Below are positions 18,301 through 26,307 of a stretch of 64,000 nt of DNA, piece after piece. Within the stretch, counting starts at the first letter, position 1; every line of letters starts with the position of its first letter. The translations under genes and the position numbers were made by a program. Under the pieces are notes generated by a model. That model worked only from the letters and a program-made list of their open reading frames with translations, made no database searches and was not told the DNA's origin. Origin of the DNA: Oligoflexus sp. Its GTDB lineage: Bacteria > Bdellovibrionota_B > Oligoflexia > Oligoflexales > Oligoflexaceae. Location: NCBI RefSeq assembly GCF_035712445.1, contig NZ_DASTAT010000086.1:1-64000 (forward strand), read 5' to 3'.

Positions 18301-18564
18301 CGAATTCACGATATAGTCATGCTGCGAATCATAGGCGAAGCAGCCCTTGCGCGTCGGCGCCACGGGACTGAAAACTTCGCCATCGCGGCGGAAAATCGTC
18401 AGCTCCTCCGCCTCCAGCTCCTGACCATTGGCGTTCAAAATCTTGACCAGACCGTCCTCGGTTTCGGAGGGGCCACACTGAATTTCCAGGGGGTTAACCC
18501 TATTGCTGATGGGATGACAGGACGCAAGGACGAGCGCGCATCCGAAAAGCCAAAGCAAGCGCAT
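15325..18564 (-). CDS. Large lipoprotein with Ig-like and WD40/beta-propeller repeats
   Basis: The 1079-residue protein has a lipobox ending at Cys16 (VLASC), so it should be anchored in the envelope. Residues ~20-320 contain beta-rich, Ig-like segments. Residues ~380-1060 contain repeated blade-like units such as LSGELLIWSTETGEILKRI, GFVEIVDLKSQTI and RLEFWNLRAAP. This is the WD40/quinoprotein-type propeller pattern, probably two propellers. No enzymatic motif is seen; a surface scaffold or binding role is the simplest reading. It is monocistronic: crtY lies 298 bases downstream and a decayed region lies upstream. The segment 18565-18786 upstream is partly A/T-rich (18700-18760) and probably holds its promoter. 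Confidence 0.78.
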   Translation of the reverse strand: MRLLWLFGCALVLASCHPISNRVNPLEIQCGPSETEDGLVKILNANGQELEAEELTIFRRDGEVFSPVAPTRKGCFAYDSQHDYIVNSKGNQGLTVPRGQDVRLITLRDVQTSELGLVCPTMAVSQDFDLGESLRNAGELDGFALDLRLTDNDLKFRAQSAALVARQDYSLKPFRDLPDGRYSLEIRTQNLLKNLPPRTLRCDIRLDSTAPQLSLEPDSFLPRDSQGFTLIEPTAKIRFKTQDNSRTEILSCWVPQKESMLAPQNTVDCPLKPLGSEISPPSEGYWTLVYQAVDEAGQRSPLMQQPFMVYQGGTLRELSLEMELTAFLFENNQNLRAVTKTLAAETRRRKLPTAFEQSEAEPAINANLYQMSPNQIPYLEKKVPSVRFVSVTPDGSRTIINQLEPGNALIALDSSTGQELWRAEHPNGRMQRVAFTADSKRMISSGALSGELLIWSTETGEILKRIPRPGRDGFENKVFDIFLAANDRFLGAAGFDDVVLIYDLAAAEPTLVTSVAYDKFLLSLAFSPSGERFVTTSGKSAFVYQRDGTLLETVTREDGQYVSAAAFLSEDELVLSSIEQTDRENRRKFKAGFFYARLGETPLRLASIAGNIDKILPSPDRKHFVAIGEGSNGAPFFPNWREQLHDPSRGERDDLRFATLNGKISTDGAYWTTDSRVLTTTSGEAGVEGMIRVQSVDGAMLLEIASGSRNAYASDQGTRLVNYQMDGRLEFWNLRAAPIDRFALPQRVQVAKYAPDASRFYTIEESGTEGEVAKLLRVWDRASLKELGRTRTTASFVNTLMCSVFLNANELVFPLDQHRIQSLNVLSGTQASLVDRSEPSLIEERGAIISFAVSQDGQRLALGYAQGFVEIVDLKSQTILFMQQLHQQSPYQVNGDMFGKAVSSIDFRGASHDVVSAGQDGQLFMLTPNEAGAYASQLLFAVPEIIYHVDLNDDFIAIAARFSTVIVYQFSTGQLTQLPLEKSFPYMADLNSRQNILSVATFAGDLVTFNLADASLRHRIVLKRGLQESRALSISADGGDILTAVQGDVLFIPNSPATLYERFCRYLAAMQICPSAESR

Positions 18565-18786
18565 AAAGACCCCATAGTCATAAGAATGTCCTGTCTATCG
18601 GACCACGAAAGGCTTGGCAAGCAAGGAATGCTCGCAAATCGAATGAAGTCGAAAAAGTTCCACTTTTATAAACCGCTCGCCGCAGCAGCCACCAAATTTC
18701 ACTCAGCATACTATCATGTAATATACATAATATATTGATTTCATTAACAAATATAAGAAACGCTGCGCGATCCGCACAATGCCCTT

Positions 18787-19023
18787 ATTTCAAGGACCCG
18801 GACATTCGAAAGAAGGGCTCCTTATCTTCATAATGGAAGTGAGCAGACACTCGCTGACGTCATCGCGTTCTATAATCAGGGCGGCAAGGCCAAACGCGCC
18901 AACCATTCGGAACATATCAAACCCTTGGGTCTCAACAAGGCGGAAATGAAGGACCTTCTTGAGTTTCTGAATACTTTGAATAGTCAGGACCCGGAAATGT
19001 CCGTCCCGTCTTTACCGCAGTAA
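18787..19023 (+). pseudogene. C-terminal remnant of a MauG/di-haem cytochrome c peroxidase
   Basis: An open frame ending in TAA at 19021-19023 encodes the typical tail of this family: APYLHNGSEQTL, then DVIAFYNQGG, then IKPLGLNKAEMKDLLEFLNT. The His in YLHNG and the PLGL segment correspond to the conserved C-terminal haem-domain region. No start codon and no CxxCH haem motifs are present; the frame closes at a TAA at 18754-18756. Only about 75 residues of a ~350-residue protein remain. It lies 15 bases before the cupredoxin start, a pairing typical of periplasmic copper/haem redox genes. I treat it as a deletion remnant. Confidence 0.75.
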
Positions 19024-19038
19024 CAGGAGGAGTTATTC

Positions 19039-19999
19039 ATGGTCCGCGGCAAACACCTTGTTCTTTTCTGCCTCTTTCCTGCTTCCTTGGGCTGGTCGGC
19101 CCAGCACACGATCACCCAGAAGGGCAAAGCCTTCTCGGTCCAGGAAATCACGGTCGCTGTGGGCGACAGCGTGGTGTTCAAGAATGACGATGACACGTCC
19201 CACAACGTTTTCTCCAGCACCGCAGGTTATGAATTCAACGTCGGCATTCAGAAAGCCGGCGTCGAATCCTCCCAGAAATTCGACAAAGCCGGGGCCGTCG
19301 AGAACGGTGAGCGAAGAGCTGAAGTCCATCGCGATGGAAGGCAAGGGCCAGATCCATGATGCGGCGCAGGCGGTGCATAGGATCAGCAACAATGAAAAGT
19401 CGAATCTCCTGCTGACCCGCAAGGCCTCGGATCTTGCGAAGCAGGCCAAGCAGCAGACGGATAATGGTACAAAGCTGGTCGAGGACCTCAATAGCAACAG
19501 CATCAATCTGAAGCTGAATATCAGCAATATTTCAGAGATCATGGAAATCATGAACGGCATCGCCTTTCAGACCAACGTTCTGAGTTTGAACGCCGCCGTG
19601 GAAGCGGCCAAAGCCGGCGAGCAGGGCCGCGGCTTCAGTGTGGTGGCGGCCGCTGTTCGTGAGCTGGCTATGAAGTCGAAGGATTCCGCGCAGAAGGTGG
19701 CGGGTATTATCCGCGAGGGTGACGATTCCCTGGCCCAGATGGAAAGTCGCATGCAGAAGACAAGGGCGAGTTTCCTTGAGATCGATCGTCAGTTGGCAAC
19801 TCTCACGAGCCTGATCAATGAAATTTCCCAGGCCAACAGTCAGCAGGCCTCCGATGTCGAGGACGTCCACGAAACCCTTCTGATCCTCGACCGGGTTTCC
19901 TAACAGATGACGACAATCGCTGCGACCCTGGAAGATCAAAGCACGACCCTGAACAAGGACTTCGAGACGGTCGACCACTCCGTGCAGACCCTATCGTAG
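19039..19999 (+). pseudogene. Cupredoxin start joined out of frame to a chemotaxis-receptor signalling domain
   Basis: An AGGAGG site precedes the ATG at 19039. The first ~86 codons encode a signal peptide and a plastocyanin/azurin-like fold with one copper-ligand His (in SHNVFSS). The fold ends before the expected Cys-His-Met loop. From about 19300 the coding sense moves to the +1 frame and encodes a methyl-accepting chemotaxis signalling domain, including the hairpin tip FQTNVLSLNAAVEAAKAGEQ. That frame has an in-frame TAA at 19901-19903, followed by about 30 more in-frame codons of the same helix to TAG at 19997-19999. The TAA looks like a CAA-to-TAA change. A frameshift plus a nonsense codon argues for decay. 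Confidence 0.72.
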
Positions 20000-20147
20000 A
20001 TCGTCCGCGGCGCGTGATGGGGTCCGTCCGCTTCCACGATCGTCCACTGTCCTCCCATTCGATATCTCCAACCGCGAAAACCTATTGATATTTCCCGGAC
20101 AAGATGGCATTTTGAGCGCCGATTGAGCCCCCAATAAAGGACGTCGG

Positions 20148-21119
20148 ATGAGCCTCTCCCCCAAAGCCTACGATACCGCGACCATCGAAAAACACGCCGA
20201 AATGTTGGCCAACCGCGCGCATAAGGTCTGGAAAAAACTGCACCCGCGCTTTGAAAAGCAAAATATCGGAGTTTTTCGCATCTACGATCGGGATATTCCC
20301 GAGGTCCGTGCCGTCGCAGATTGGTATGAAGGCCATGTCGTCCTTGGGGAGTATGTGCGCGAGCAAACGGCGGGCCTGCCTTATCTTGATATCCTGGGCC
20401 AGGCGATGCGGGAAAAATTCGGACTCACAGGCGACCAGCTGCATCTGCGCCAGCGCCAGACCCGTCCCCAGGATGGGACGCGCTATCAAAGGCTCGATAA
20501 ACGAGGCGAACGCCTTGAAGTGCGCGAAGGCGATCTGCGCTTTCTCGTGAATCTCGATGATTATCTCGATACCGGACTCTTCGCGGATCATCGCCTGACG
20601 CGCAGCTGGGTGCGCGAAGAGAGTGCCGGAAAACACGTTCTGAATCTTTACGCCTATACCGGAGCCTTCAGCGTTTATGCCGCGAAAGGTGGAGCGAACA
20701 CCACCACGACAGTGGATATCTCGGAAAATTATCTCGACTGGGCCTGGGACAATTTCAAACTCAACGGCCTTGACGATATCGATCGTCACACAGCCATCGC
20801 CGAGGAAAGCCGCTTTTTCCTGCGTGCCGCCGCGCGTGAAGGTCGCCGCTGGGATATCATCATCCTGGATCCACCCTCCTTTTCCACCAACAGAGCCGGA
20901 CAGGAACTTTTGGAAATTCAAAGGGATCATCCTGATCTTATCAATGAAGCGCTCGCGGTTTTAAAGCGCGGCGGTAAACTTTATTTCTCGACCAATCATC
21001 AGCGTTTCCAACCTGAGTTCCAGCGCGTGCAGGCCCACTCGATCGAAGACCTGACTGAAAAATCCACCCCGATCGATTACGAAGGCCACACTCCGCATCG
21101 AATCTTTGTGATCTCGTGA
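20148..21119 (+). CDS. RlmK/RlmI-like class I rRNA methyltransferase
   Basis: The 323-residue protein has an N-terminal substrate-binding part and a Rossmann methyltransferase domain. The SAM-binding motif is NLYAYTGAFSVYAAKGGA near residue 166, followed by TTVDISENYLDWAWDNF. The catalytic-region motif DIIILDPPSFSTN lies near residue 240. This matches the RlmK domain (C-terminal half of E. coli RlmL, 23S m7G2069) and the related RlmI (m5C1962) family. There is no PUA domain, so it is closer to stand-alone RlmK-like enzymes. The exact target base is uncertain. It is intact, unlike the decayed sequences just upstream. Confidence 0.82.
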   Translation: MSLSPKAYDTATIEKHAEMLANRAHKVWKKLHPRFEKQNIGVFRIYDRDIPEVRAVADWYEGHVVLGEYVREQTAGLPYLDILGQAMREKFGLTGDQLHLRQRQTRPQDGTRYQRLDKRGERLEVREGDLRFLVNLDDYLDTGLFADHRLTRSWVREESAGKHVLNLYAYTGAFSVYAAKGGANTTTTVDISENYLDWAWDNFKLNGLDDIDRHTAIAEESRFFLRAAAREGRRWDIIILDPPSFSTNRAGQELLEIQRDHPDLINEALAVLKRGGKLYFSTNHQRFQPEFQRVQAHSIEDLTEKSTPIDYEGHTPHRIFVIS

Positions 21120-21157
21120 GTTGTGCAGTAGGATGAGTTCCTTACAAGGAGTCATCC

Positions 21158-21937
21158 ATGCGCTTTCTTCTTCCTGTTATCTTTTACCTCTTCAGCTGCA
21201 CAGCATTCGCCGCCACGCACAAGTTTTTGTCCCAAGGCGCCCCGATTCAGGCCGGAACAGCTGAGGCGCCTTTGAAGGCGCGGCTCTATGCGACTGACTT
21301 GAGAACTTATGAATCTGTGCTCTTCCTGAATCCCGGTGGTCTCATCCCCGCGCTGGCCATGTCGGGCCTCGCCGAGGCTTTGGCGCAGGCAGGGCACATT
21401 GTTTTTGTCCTGGATAATCCGGGTGATCTTCCCATCCAGGCGGTGACTTTAGCCGCGGATCTGGCCAAGGTTATGCGAACAAACCTGGACAGCATCCAGG
21501 GCCTTCCTCCCTCTTTAAAAAATCCCGCGCTTGAATCCCTCCCGCTGCGCGCCATGGGCCATAGCCTCGGCGGGGCTGTGCTCGGCGCCGAGATTGGCAA
21601 CACGGCTTCGCTCTTTCAGGACATCATCCTGATCGGAGTCTCGCGCCTTGTCACCACACCCGAAGCTCCCGCCGTGAATGTCACCATGCTGCTCGGGGAA
21701 CGGGATGGACTCGCCGCCCGCAGCGCTGTGGATCAACTTGCCGCAAAGTTAAATACCCAGACGCGGCTGATCCCTGGCGTGAATCATTTCTGTATTATTA
21801 CCGATCCGAATGCAGGAGCCCCGGATAAGAAAGCCCAGGATCTTCCGACTGATTTAAGCAGCGATCAATGTGTGGCGCGTGTGGCTTCGCTTTTGCTATC
21901 ACTCTGGGGTGAACCGAACTCTTCTGATAAGGGATAA
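21158..21937 (+). CDS. Exported alpha/beta hydrolase
   Basis: ACAAGGAG lies 8 bases before the ATG. The 259-residue product has a signal peptide (cleaved near AFA-ATH) and an alpha/beta-hydrolase fold. The nucleophile elbow is GHSLGG near residue 131, the candidate acid is in LLGERDGLAAR near residue 190, and the candidate catalytic His is in GVNHFC near residue 210. The oxyanion-side LNPGG segment lies near residue 53. It is probably a periplasmic esterase or lipase; the substrate is unknown. The DoxX gene follows 3 bases after the stop, so the two are co-transcribed. Confidence 0.8.
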   Translation: MRFLLPVIFYLFSCTAFAATHKFLSQGAPIQAGTAEAPLKARLYATDLRTYESVLFLNPGGLIPALAMSGLAEALAQAGHIVFVLDNPGDLPIQAVTLAADLAKVMRTNLDSIQGLPPSLKNPALESLPLRAMGHSLGGAVLGAEIGNTASLFQDIILIGVSRLVTTPEAPAVNVTMLLGERDGLAARSAVDQLAAKLNTQTRLIPGVNHFCIITDPNAGAPDKKAQDLPTDLSSDQCVARVASLLLSLWGEPNSSDKG

Positions 21938-21940
21938 ACC

Positions 21941-22351
21941 ATGAAAGTCCTCCGCCCGCTTCATCTCCCGGACCGAACATCTCTTGGTCTAGTCTTTCTC
22001 CGCGTTTTGGCTGGTGTGGCCATGATGATTCACGGCTGGTCCAAAATTCAAGCGCCTTTGAACTGGATGGGTCCTGATGCTGCTGTTCCGGGAGCCTTGC
22101 AGGCCCTCGCTGCTCTGGCGGAATTTGGAGGTGGATTGGCCTGGGTACTGGGCCTTGTGATGCCTCTCGCATCCTTCGGCATGGCCTGTACGATGGCGGT
22201 CGCTGTTTACTTTCATGCCGTTGTCCGCGGCGACCCCTTTGTGGGGCAGGGCAGCTCGTATGAACTGGCGTCCGTCTATTTTGTGATCGCGGTGCTTTTC
22301 CTTTTGAGCGGACCAGGACGGTATTCCCTGGATCACAAACTCTTCCGCTGA
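21941..22351 (+). CDS. DoxX family membrane protein
   Basis: The 136-residue protein has four hydrophobic helices. The DoxX-family start is LGLVFLRVLAGVAMMIHGWSK, with the conserved Arg and HGWSK, and a GGGLAWVLGL segment follows in the second helix. DoxX-like proteins are small inner membrane proteins, some linked to thiol or quinone redox chemistry. The specific role here is unknown. It ends the two-gene unit with the hydrolase, and a strong bidirectional terminator follows. Confidence 0.84.
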   Translation: MKVLRPLHLPDRTSLGLVFLRVLAGVAMMIHGWSKIQAPLNWMGPDAAVPGALQALAALAEFGGGLAWVLGLVMPLASFGMACTMAVAVYFHAVVRGDPFVGQGSSYELASVYFVIAVLFLLSGPGRYSLDHKLFR

Positions 22352-22365
22352 TGTCCATAAAAAAA

Positions 22366-22396
22366 CCCGGATCGTTTACACGGATCCGGGCTTTCT
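22366..22396. terminator. Bidirectional Rho-independent terminator
   Basis: A perfect 8-bp stem (CCCGGATC at 22366-22373, GATCCGGG at 22383-22390) encloses a 9-base loop. On the plus strand it is followed by CTTTCTCTTT. On the minus strand it is followed by seven T residues, from the A run at 22359-22365. It lies between the convergent doxX-like gene and the 146-residue hypothetical gene and should stop both transcripts. Confidence 0.85.
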
Positions 22397-22398
22397 CT

Positions 22399-22839
22399 TT
22401 ACTGAACCGCAGCCGCTCTTTGCGTTTGCCAGCCGCGATAAATAACCCCCTCCTCGCGCTTCAGCCGGTGTCCTGTGCGGGCATCGGTGCAGCAGACGTC
22501 TTCCGTTTCCGACTTGCTGAGTGGGAAGTAGTCGCCGTTGCCGAGGAAGATGGCGTAAATCAACTTGTAAGGGAAGCGGACGACATCGCCGTCCGCCGAT
22601 CGGCCTTCATAGGACAGATTCGTAAACTGCCTTATGATGAGGCCGCCCGAATTATGGATACCGTAATCGAGCAGAGTCAGAAGCTGTTTGCGATGATCGC
22701 GATGGTAGCCAACGCTCCCTGTTTCACTGACATCAAACACAAAATCAGAAGTCTCATCGTCGAGCAGTATGCTCAGAGTCACCACTTTTTTGCCCGGCAT
22801 ATCCCGGATCAACGTCAGAAGTTCGCGTGCTTTCTTCAT
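22399..22839 (-). CDS. Hypothetical protein, 146 residues
   Basis: I recognise no family. The protein is soluble with no signal peptide. It has a basic, helical N-terminus (KKARELLTLIRDMPGKK), beta-rich middle segments, and a short region with adjacent cysteines (EDVCCTD). It lies 56 bases downstream of clpA on the same strand and may be transcribed with clpS-clpA, but nothing in the sequence ties it to proteolysis. A terminator follows immediately. The reading frame has codon use like its neighbours, which supports a real gene. Confidence 0.62.
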   Translation of the reverse strand: MKKARELLTLIRDMPGKKVVTLSILLDDETSDFVFDVSETGSVGYHRDHRKQLLTLLDYGIHNSGGLIIRQFTNLSYEGRSADGDVVRFPYKLIYAIFLGNGDYFPLSKSETEDVCCTDARTGHRLKREEGVIYRGWQTQRAAAVQ

Positions 22840-22895
22840 GCCTGTGCTTCCCCCTCCGTGGTCACGGGACAGCCTCTGATCGAGCGTGAGGCTTC

Positions 22896-25181
22896 CTATC
22901 CCGCTTTTTTGTTGAAAGCAAAGTGCAGAGCATCATCCTTGACAGAGACGTGGATCACGCCGCCCTTCGACATCTCGCCGAATAGAAGCTCGTCAGCCAA
23001 AGGCTGCTTCACTTTCTCTTCCACCAGACGGCGAATCGGTCTTGCACCATAGGCTTCGTCATACCCCTTCAAAGCAAGCCAGGCGATGGCTTCCTGATCG
23101 AACTCGAGCGTGACCTTCTTCTTCGCCAGCTTATCGTTGAGTTCCTCAACGAATTTCTTCGCGACCATCTGCACCACATCCTGAGGCAAAGGACCAAAGG
23201 TGATGATGGCATTCAAACGGTTGCGGAATTCAGGCGAGAAGGATTCCTTCACCGCTCGTGACAGACCCTGACCTTCGGCCCGGGCTTTGGTGCCTTTGTC
23301 AAAGCCAATGGACTGCTGACTCAACTCCTTCGCGCCCGCGTTGGTGGTCATGATGATCACCACATTGCGGAAATCTGCCTTACGACCATTGTTATCCGTA
23401 AGAGTACCATGATCCATCACCTGGAGCAGGATGTTCTGCATGTCCGGGTGAGCTTTTTCGATCTCATCCAGCAGCAGCACAGCGTGCGGATTCTTGGTGA
23501 TGGCATCCGTCAGAAGACCACCTTGATCGAAACCCACATAGCCGGGAGGTGCACCGATCAAACGGGACACCGAATGCCGCTCCATGTATTCGCTCATATC
23601 AAAGCGAATCATTTCGATCCCCATGGTCTTCGCCAGCTGCTTGGCCACCTCGGTTTTACCGACACCCGTAGGTCCGGTGAAGAGGAACGAACCGATCGGC
23701 CGGTCTTCATCACCCAGGCCCGAACGCGAAAGCTTGATGGCCGAAGCCAGCGCTTCAATCGCCCGATCCTGACCGAAGACTTTGGCTTTCAGACGGCTAT
23801 CCAGATCACGCAGGGATTCACGTTCGGTGACGGTCACCTTGCTGATCGGAATGCGAGCCATCTTCGCGACCACGGTTTGCACCATTTCCGCGGTGATGGT
23901 CCGATTGCCTTTGCCATTCTGTCCTTTCAGAGCGACCGCGGCAGCGGCTTCATCGATCACGTCAATCGCCTTGTCAGGCAACTTGCGATCGGTGATATAA
24001 CGCGACGACAGGTCCACCGCGGCCTGCAGGGCAGCCGGAGAATAGTGGACGTTATGATGCTTCTCATACTGGCCCTTGATGCCTTTCAGGATCTTGAGCG
24101 CATCGTCGCGGGATGGTTCCTCGATATCAATCTTTTGGAAACGACGCGCCAGGGCGTGATCGTTCTCAAAGTGATTCCGGTATTCCTTGAACGTGGTCGA
24201 ACCCATGCAGCGCACATCACCGGAGGCCAAAGCCGGCTTCAGGATGTTGGACGCATCCAAAGCACCACCGCCGACAGCGCCCGCACCGATGATCGTATGG
24301 ATCTCGTCGATGAAGAGCACGTGTTTCGGCGTCTTTTGCAGGGCTTTGATCACACCTTTCAACCTTTGTTCAAAGTCGCCGCGGAATTTGGAACCGGCGA
24401 TCAGCGAACCCATGTCCAGCGAAAACACCTTGAGCCCGCGCAGAGCTTCCGGCACCTCGTTGTTCACGACCTTCAACGCCAGCCCTTCGGCCAGCGCCGT
24501 CTTACCCACACCGGCATCCCCGACGAAGAGAGGATTGTTTTTCCGGCGCCGGCAGAGGACCTGCATAATCCGCTCCAGCTCAAAATCGCGACCGATCAAA
24601 GGATCGATTTTGCCCTGACGAGCTCGCTCGACAAGGTCGACCGCAAATTTACCCAGGGGATCTTTGGATGGGGCTTCACCCTCATCTTCCGATTGTCCGG
24701 GCAGAAAGCGTGACGAACTGTCTTCGGGATCGCTACCGGGCTCATCCGCATTTTTGCTGACGCCATGCGAAAGGTACTGGATCACATCGAGACGCGTGAT
24801 TTTTTCTTTTTCCAGGTAGAAGACCGCGAACGAATCTTTCTCGGAAAAAATCGCGACCAGGACGTTGGCGCCCTGGATCTTTTCTTTGCCTGCCGACTGC
24901 ACGTGCTGCGCAGCCCTCTGGATCACCCGCTGGAAGCCAATGGTTGGCTGCGGCAGCTGACCCGAGCGCAGGGAATTGTTGTCAATGTGTTCTTCAAAGA
25001 ATGATTCCAAGTCACGGCGGACATTATCGATGCTGCCCCCACAAGCCTCAATCGCTTCGCGGGCTGTGGCATTGTGGAGAAGAGCATAGAGTATGTGCTC
25101 GACAGTTACGTAGGGATGCCCACGCCGTGTTGCTTCACTCACCGCTAGATTCAGACTTATTTCGAGATCTGGGCTAAGCAT
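22896..25181 (-). CDS. clpA: ATP-dependent Clp protease ATP-binding subunit ClpA
   Basis: The 761-residue protein has an N-domain with two Clp-N repeats (residues 1-145) and an acidic linker. AAA module 1 has Walker A GDAGVGKT and Walker B VLFIDEIHT. AAA module 2 has Walker A GPTGVGKT and Walker B AVLLLDEIEKAH. The ClpP-docking loop is visible as QQSIGFDKG near residue 620. There is no long middle coiled coil, which separates it from ClpB and ClpC. It unfolds substrates for ClpP; clpP is not in this window. clpS lies 18 bases upstream, so the adaptor and unfoldase are co-expressed. Confidence 0.95.
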   Translation of the reverse strand: MLSPDLEISLNLAVSEATRRGHPYVTVEHILYALLHNATAREAIEACGGSIDNVRRDLESFFEEHIDNNSLRSGQLPQPTIGFQRVIQRAAQHVQSAGKEKIQGANVLVAIFSEKDSFAVFYLEKEKITRLDVIQYLSHGVSKNADEPGSDPEDSSSRFLPGQSEDEGEAPSKDPLGKFAVDLVERARQGKIDPLIGRDFELERIMQVLCRRRKNNPLFVGDAGVGKTALAEGLALKVVNNEVPEALRGLKVFSLDMGSLIAGSKFRGDFEQRLKGVIKALQKTPKHVLFIDEIHTIIGAGAVGGGALDASNILKPALASGDVRCMGSTTFKEYRNHFENDHALARRFQKIDIEEPSRDDALKILKGIKGQYEKHHNVHYSPAALQAAVDLSSRYITDRKLPDKAIDVIDEAAAAVALKGQNGKGNRTITAEMVQTVVAKMARIPISKVTVTERESLRDLDSRLKAKVFGQDRAIEALASAIKLSRSGLGDEDRPIGSFLFTGPTGVGKTEVAKQLAKTMGIEMIRFDMSEYMERHSVSRLIGAPPGYVGFDQGGLLTDAITKNPHAVLLLDEIEKAHPDMQNILLQVMDHGTLTDNNGRKADFRNVVIIMTTNAGAKELSQQSIGFDKGTKARAEGQGLSRAVKESFSPEFRNRLNAIITFGPLPQDVVQMVAKKFVEELNDKLAKKKVTLEFDQEAIAWLALKGYDEAYGARPIRRLVEEKVKQPLADELLFGEMSKGGVIHVSVKDDALHFAFNKKAG

Positions 25182-25199
25182 GCTAATAACCGACTCCTT

Positions 25200-25535
25200 T
25201 CACGCCCTCTCCATGACGCACTGAAGAGGGTGCCCGTTTTGCCGTGCTTCTTCGGTCACTAAGGTTACCTTCGTCTCGGCAATCTCATAGGGGTATATAC
25301 CACAGAGAGCACGCCCTTCGTTATGGACTTTTAACATAAGATCGGTGGCCGCAGCGTGATCCTTGTTGAAGTATTTTTCTAGAATATGAACGACGAACTC
25401 CATAGGTGTATAATCGTCGTTCAGCAAATAAACCCCGTAAAGCCGAGGTTTTTGTGTGAGGACTCTTTCCTTCAAGATGATGCTGGTATCGTTCTCGCCA
25501 GCTGGTTTTCCGCCCATGTCCGTTTCACTCCTCAA
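25200..25535 (-). CDS. clpS: ClpS adaptor
   Basis: The 111-residue protein has the ClpS signature: YLLNDDYTPMEFVVHIL, which includes the N-degron pocket Asn-Asp and the hydrophobic Met. HNEGRALCGIYPYEIAETK and the C-terminal LQCVMERA, which docks on the ClpA N-domain, follow. ClpS delivers N-end-rule substrates to ClpAP. An ATG six codons downstream (25517) is an alternative start. Pairing with clpA is the standard arrangement. Confidence 0.95.
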   Translation of the reverse strand: MRSETDMGGKPAGENDTSIILKERVLTQKPRLYGVYLLNDDYTPMEFVVHILEKYFNKDHAAATDLMLKVHNEGRALCGIYPYEIAETKVTLVTEEARQNGHPLQCVMERA

Positions 25536-25638
25536 CTACGGCAAGGATTCTCCACTCATCATACCCGAAGCAGACTTCCCTTTGATAGAAGGTAAGTACG
25601 AACATCAGGGTGTCAAGGGGGGTACATAAAGGGAGGAA

Positions 25639-26304
25639 TCAGTCCAGGCGAATGATAACCCGGCGATTGGCGCGACGTGCTTCCTGCAAAGACTGTCCTG
25701 TTTTTCCTTCAATCGGTATTTTTGGCTGCGTGTGAGCCACAGCCTGGACTCTCATCCGTTTCTCATCCAGGCCACGATCCTTCAGCAATTTCAAAAGAGT
25801 AATACCGCGGGCTGCGCTCAATTCCCAGTTCGATTTAAACAATTTGGATTGGATTGATAAATCGTCCGTGTGACCTTCTATGCTGACCGTATAACGGTCG
25901 GGAGCCTGAGACAGGATACTCAGTACCTTGTCCGTGGTTTTTTCAAAGTCAGGACTGGCCTGGGCTGAACCCGAGGCGAAAACGAGCCTTTCGCTGAACT
26001 CCAGGAGCAGGCCGTTGATGTCGATGCGGACGCGAATATCGTCCTCCAGCTTCAGCTGCTTGATGGCCTTTTCCAAATCCTCGGCGACAACGCTCAGGTT
26101 GGCGAGTTTGTCCGCAGCCGGATCCTCTGCCTGCACAGCGCTCGCGACCTTATCATACTGCTCGCGGTCAGGCTTCGACATCGACAGCATGAGAGCGAAG
26201 AAGGCCATAAGGATGAAGGTGAGGTCGGTGAGGCTGTAGAGCCAGAGGGCTTCCTTTTTTTTCACCTTGATGCGTGGGGGGCTCGCGCTATCGAATTCCG
26301 CCAT
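25639..26304 (-). CDS. motB: MotB-like stator protein (OmpA/MotB domain)
   Basis: The 221-residue protein has a basic cytoplasmic start and one membrane helix. TDLTFILMAFFALMLSMS carries an Asp at the position of the essential proton-accepting Asp of MotB. The C-terminal OmpA-like peptidoglycan-binding domain includes SIEGHTDDLSIQSKLFKSNW and RRANRRVIIRL. It is shorter than E. coli MotB (~308 residues), as in many PomB/MotS-type proteins. It starts 3 bases after motA. No flagellar genes are in the window, so a flagellar stator is likely but a gliding or envelope motor is possible. Confidence 0.86.
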   Translation of the reverse strand: MAEFDSASPPRIKVKKKEALWLYSLTDLTFILMAFFALMLSMSKPDREQYDKVASAVQAEDPAADKLANLSVVAEDLEKAIKQLKLEDDIRVRIDINGLLLEFSERLVFASGSAQASPDFEKTTDKVLSILSQAPDRYTVSIEGHTDDLSIQSKLFKSNWELSAARGITLLKLLKDRGLDEKRMRVQAVAHTQPKIPIEGKTGQSLQEARRANRRVIIRLD

Positions 26305-26307
26305 GAT

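Noticed and set aside
18700..18760. Replication origin or attachment site in the A/T-rich stretch
   Set aside because: No DnaA boxes, integrase or direct repeats found; probably only a promoter region.
23409..24713. 434-residue plus-strand frame over clpA
   Set aside because: Antisense to ClpA Walker motifs; no coherent domain.
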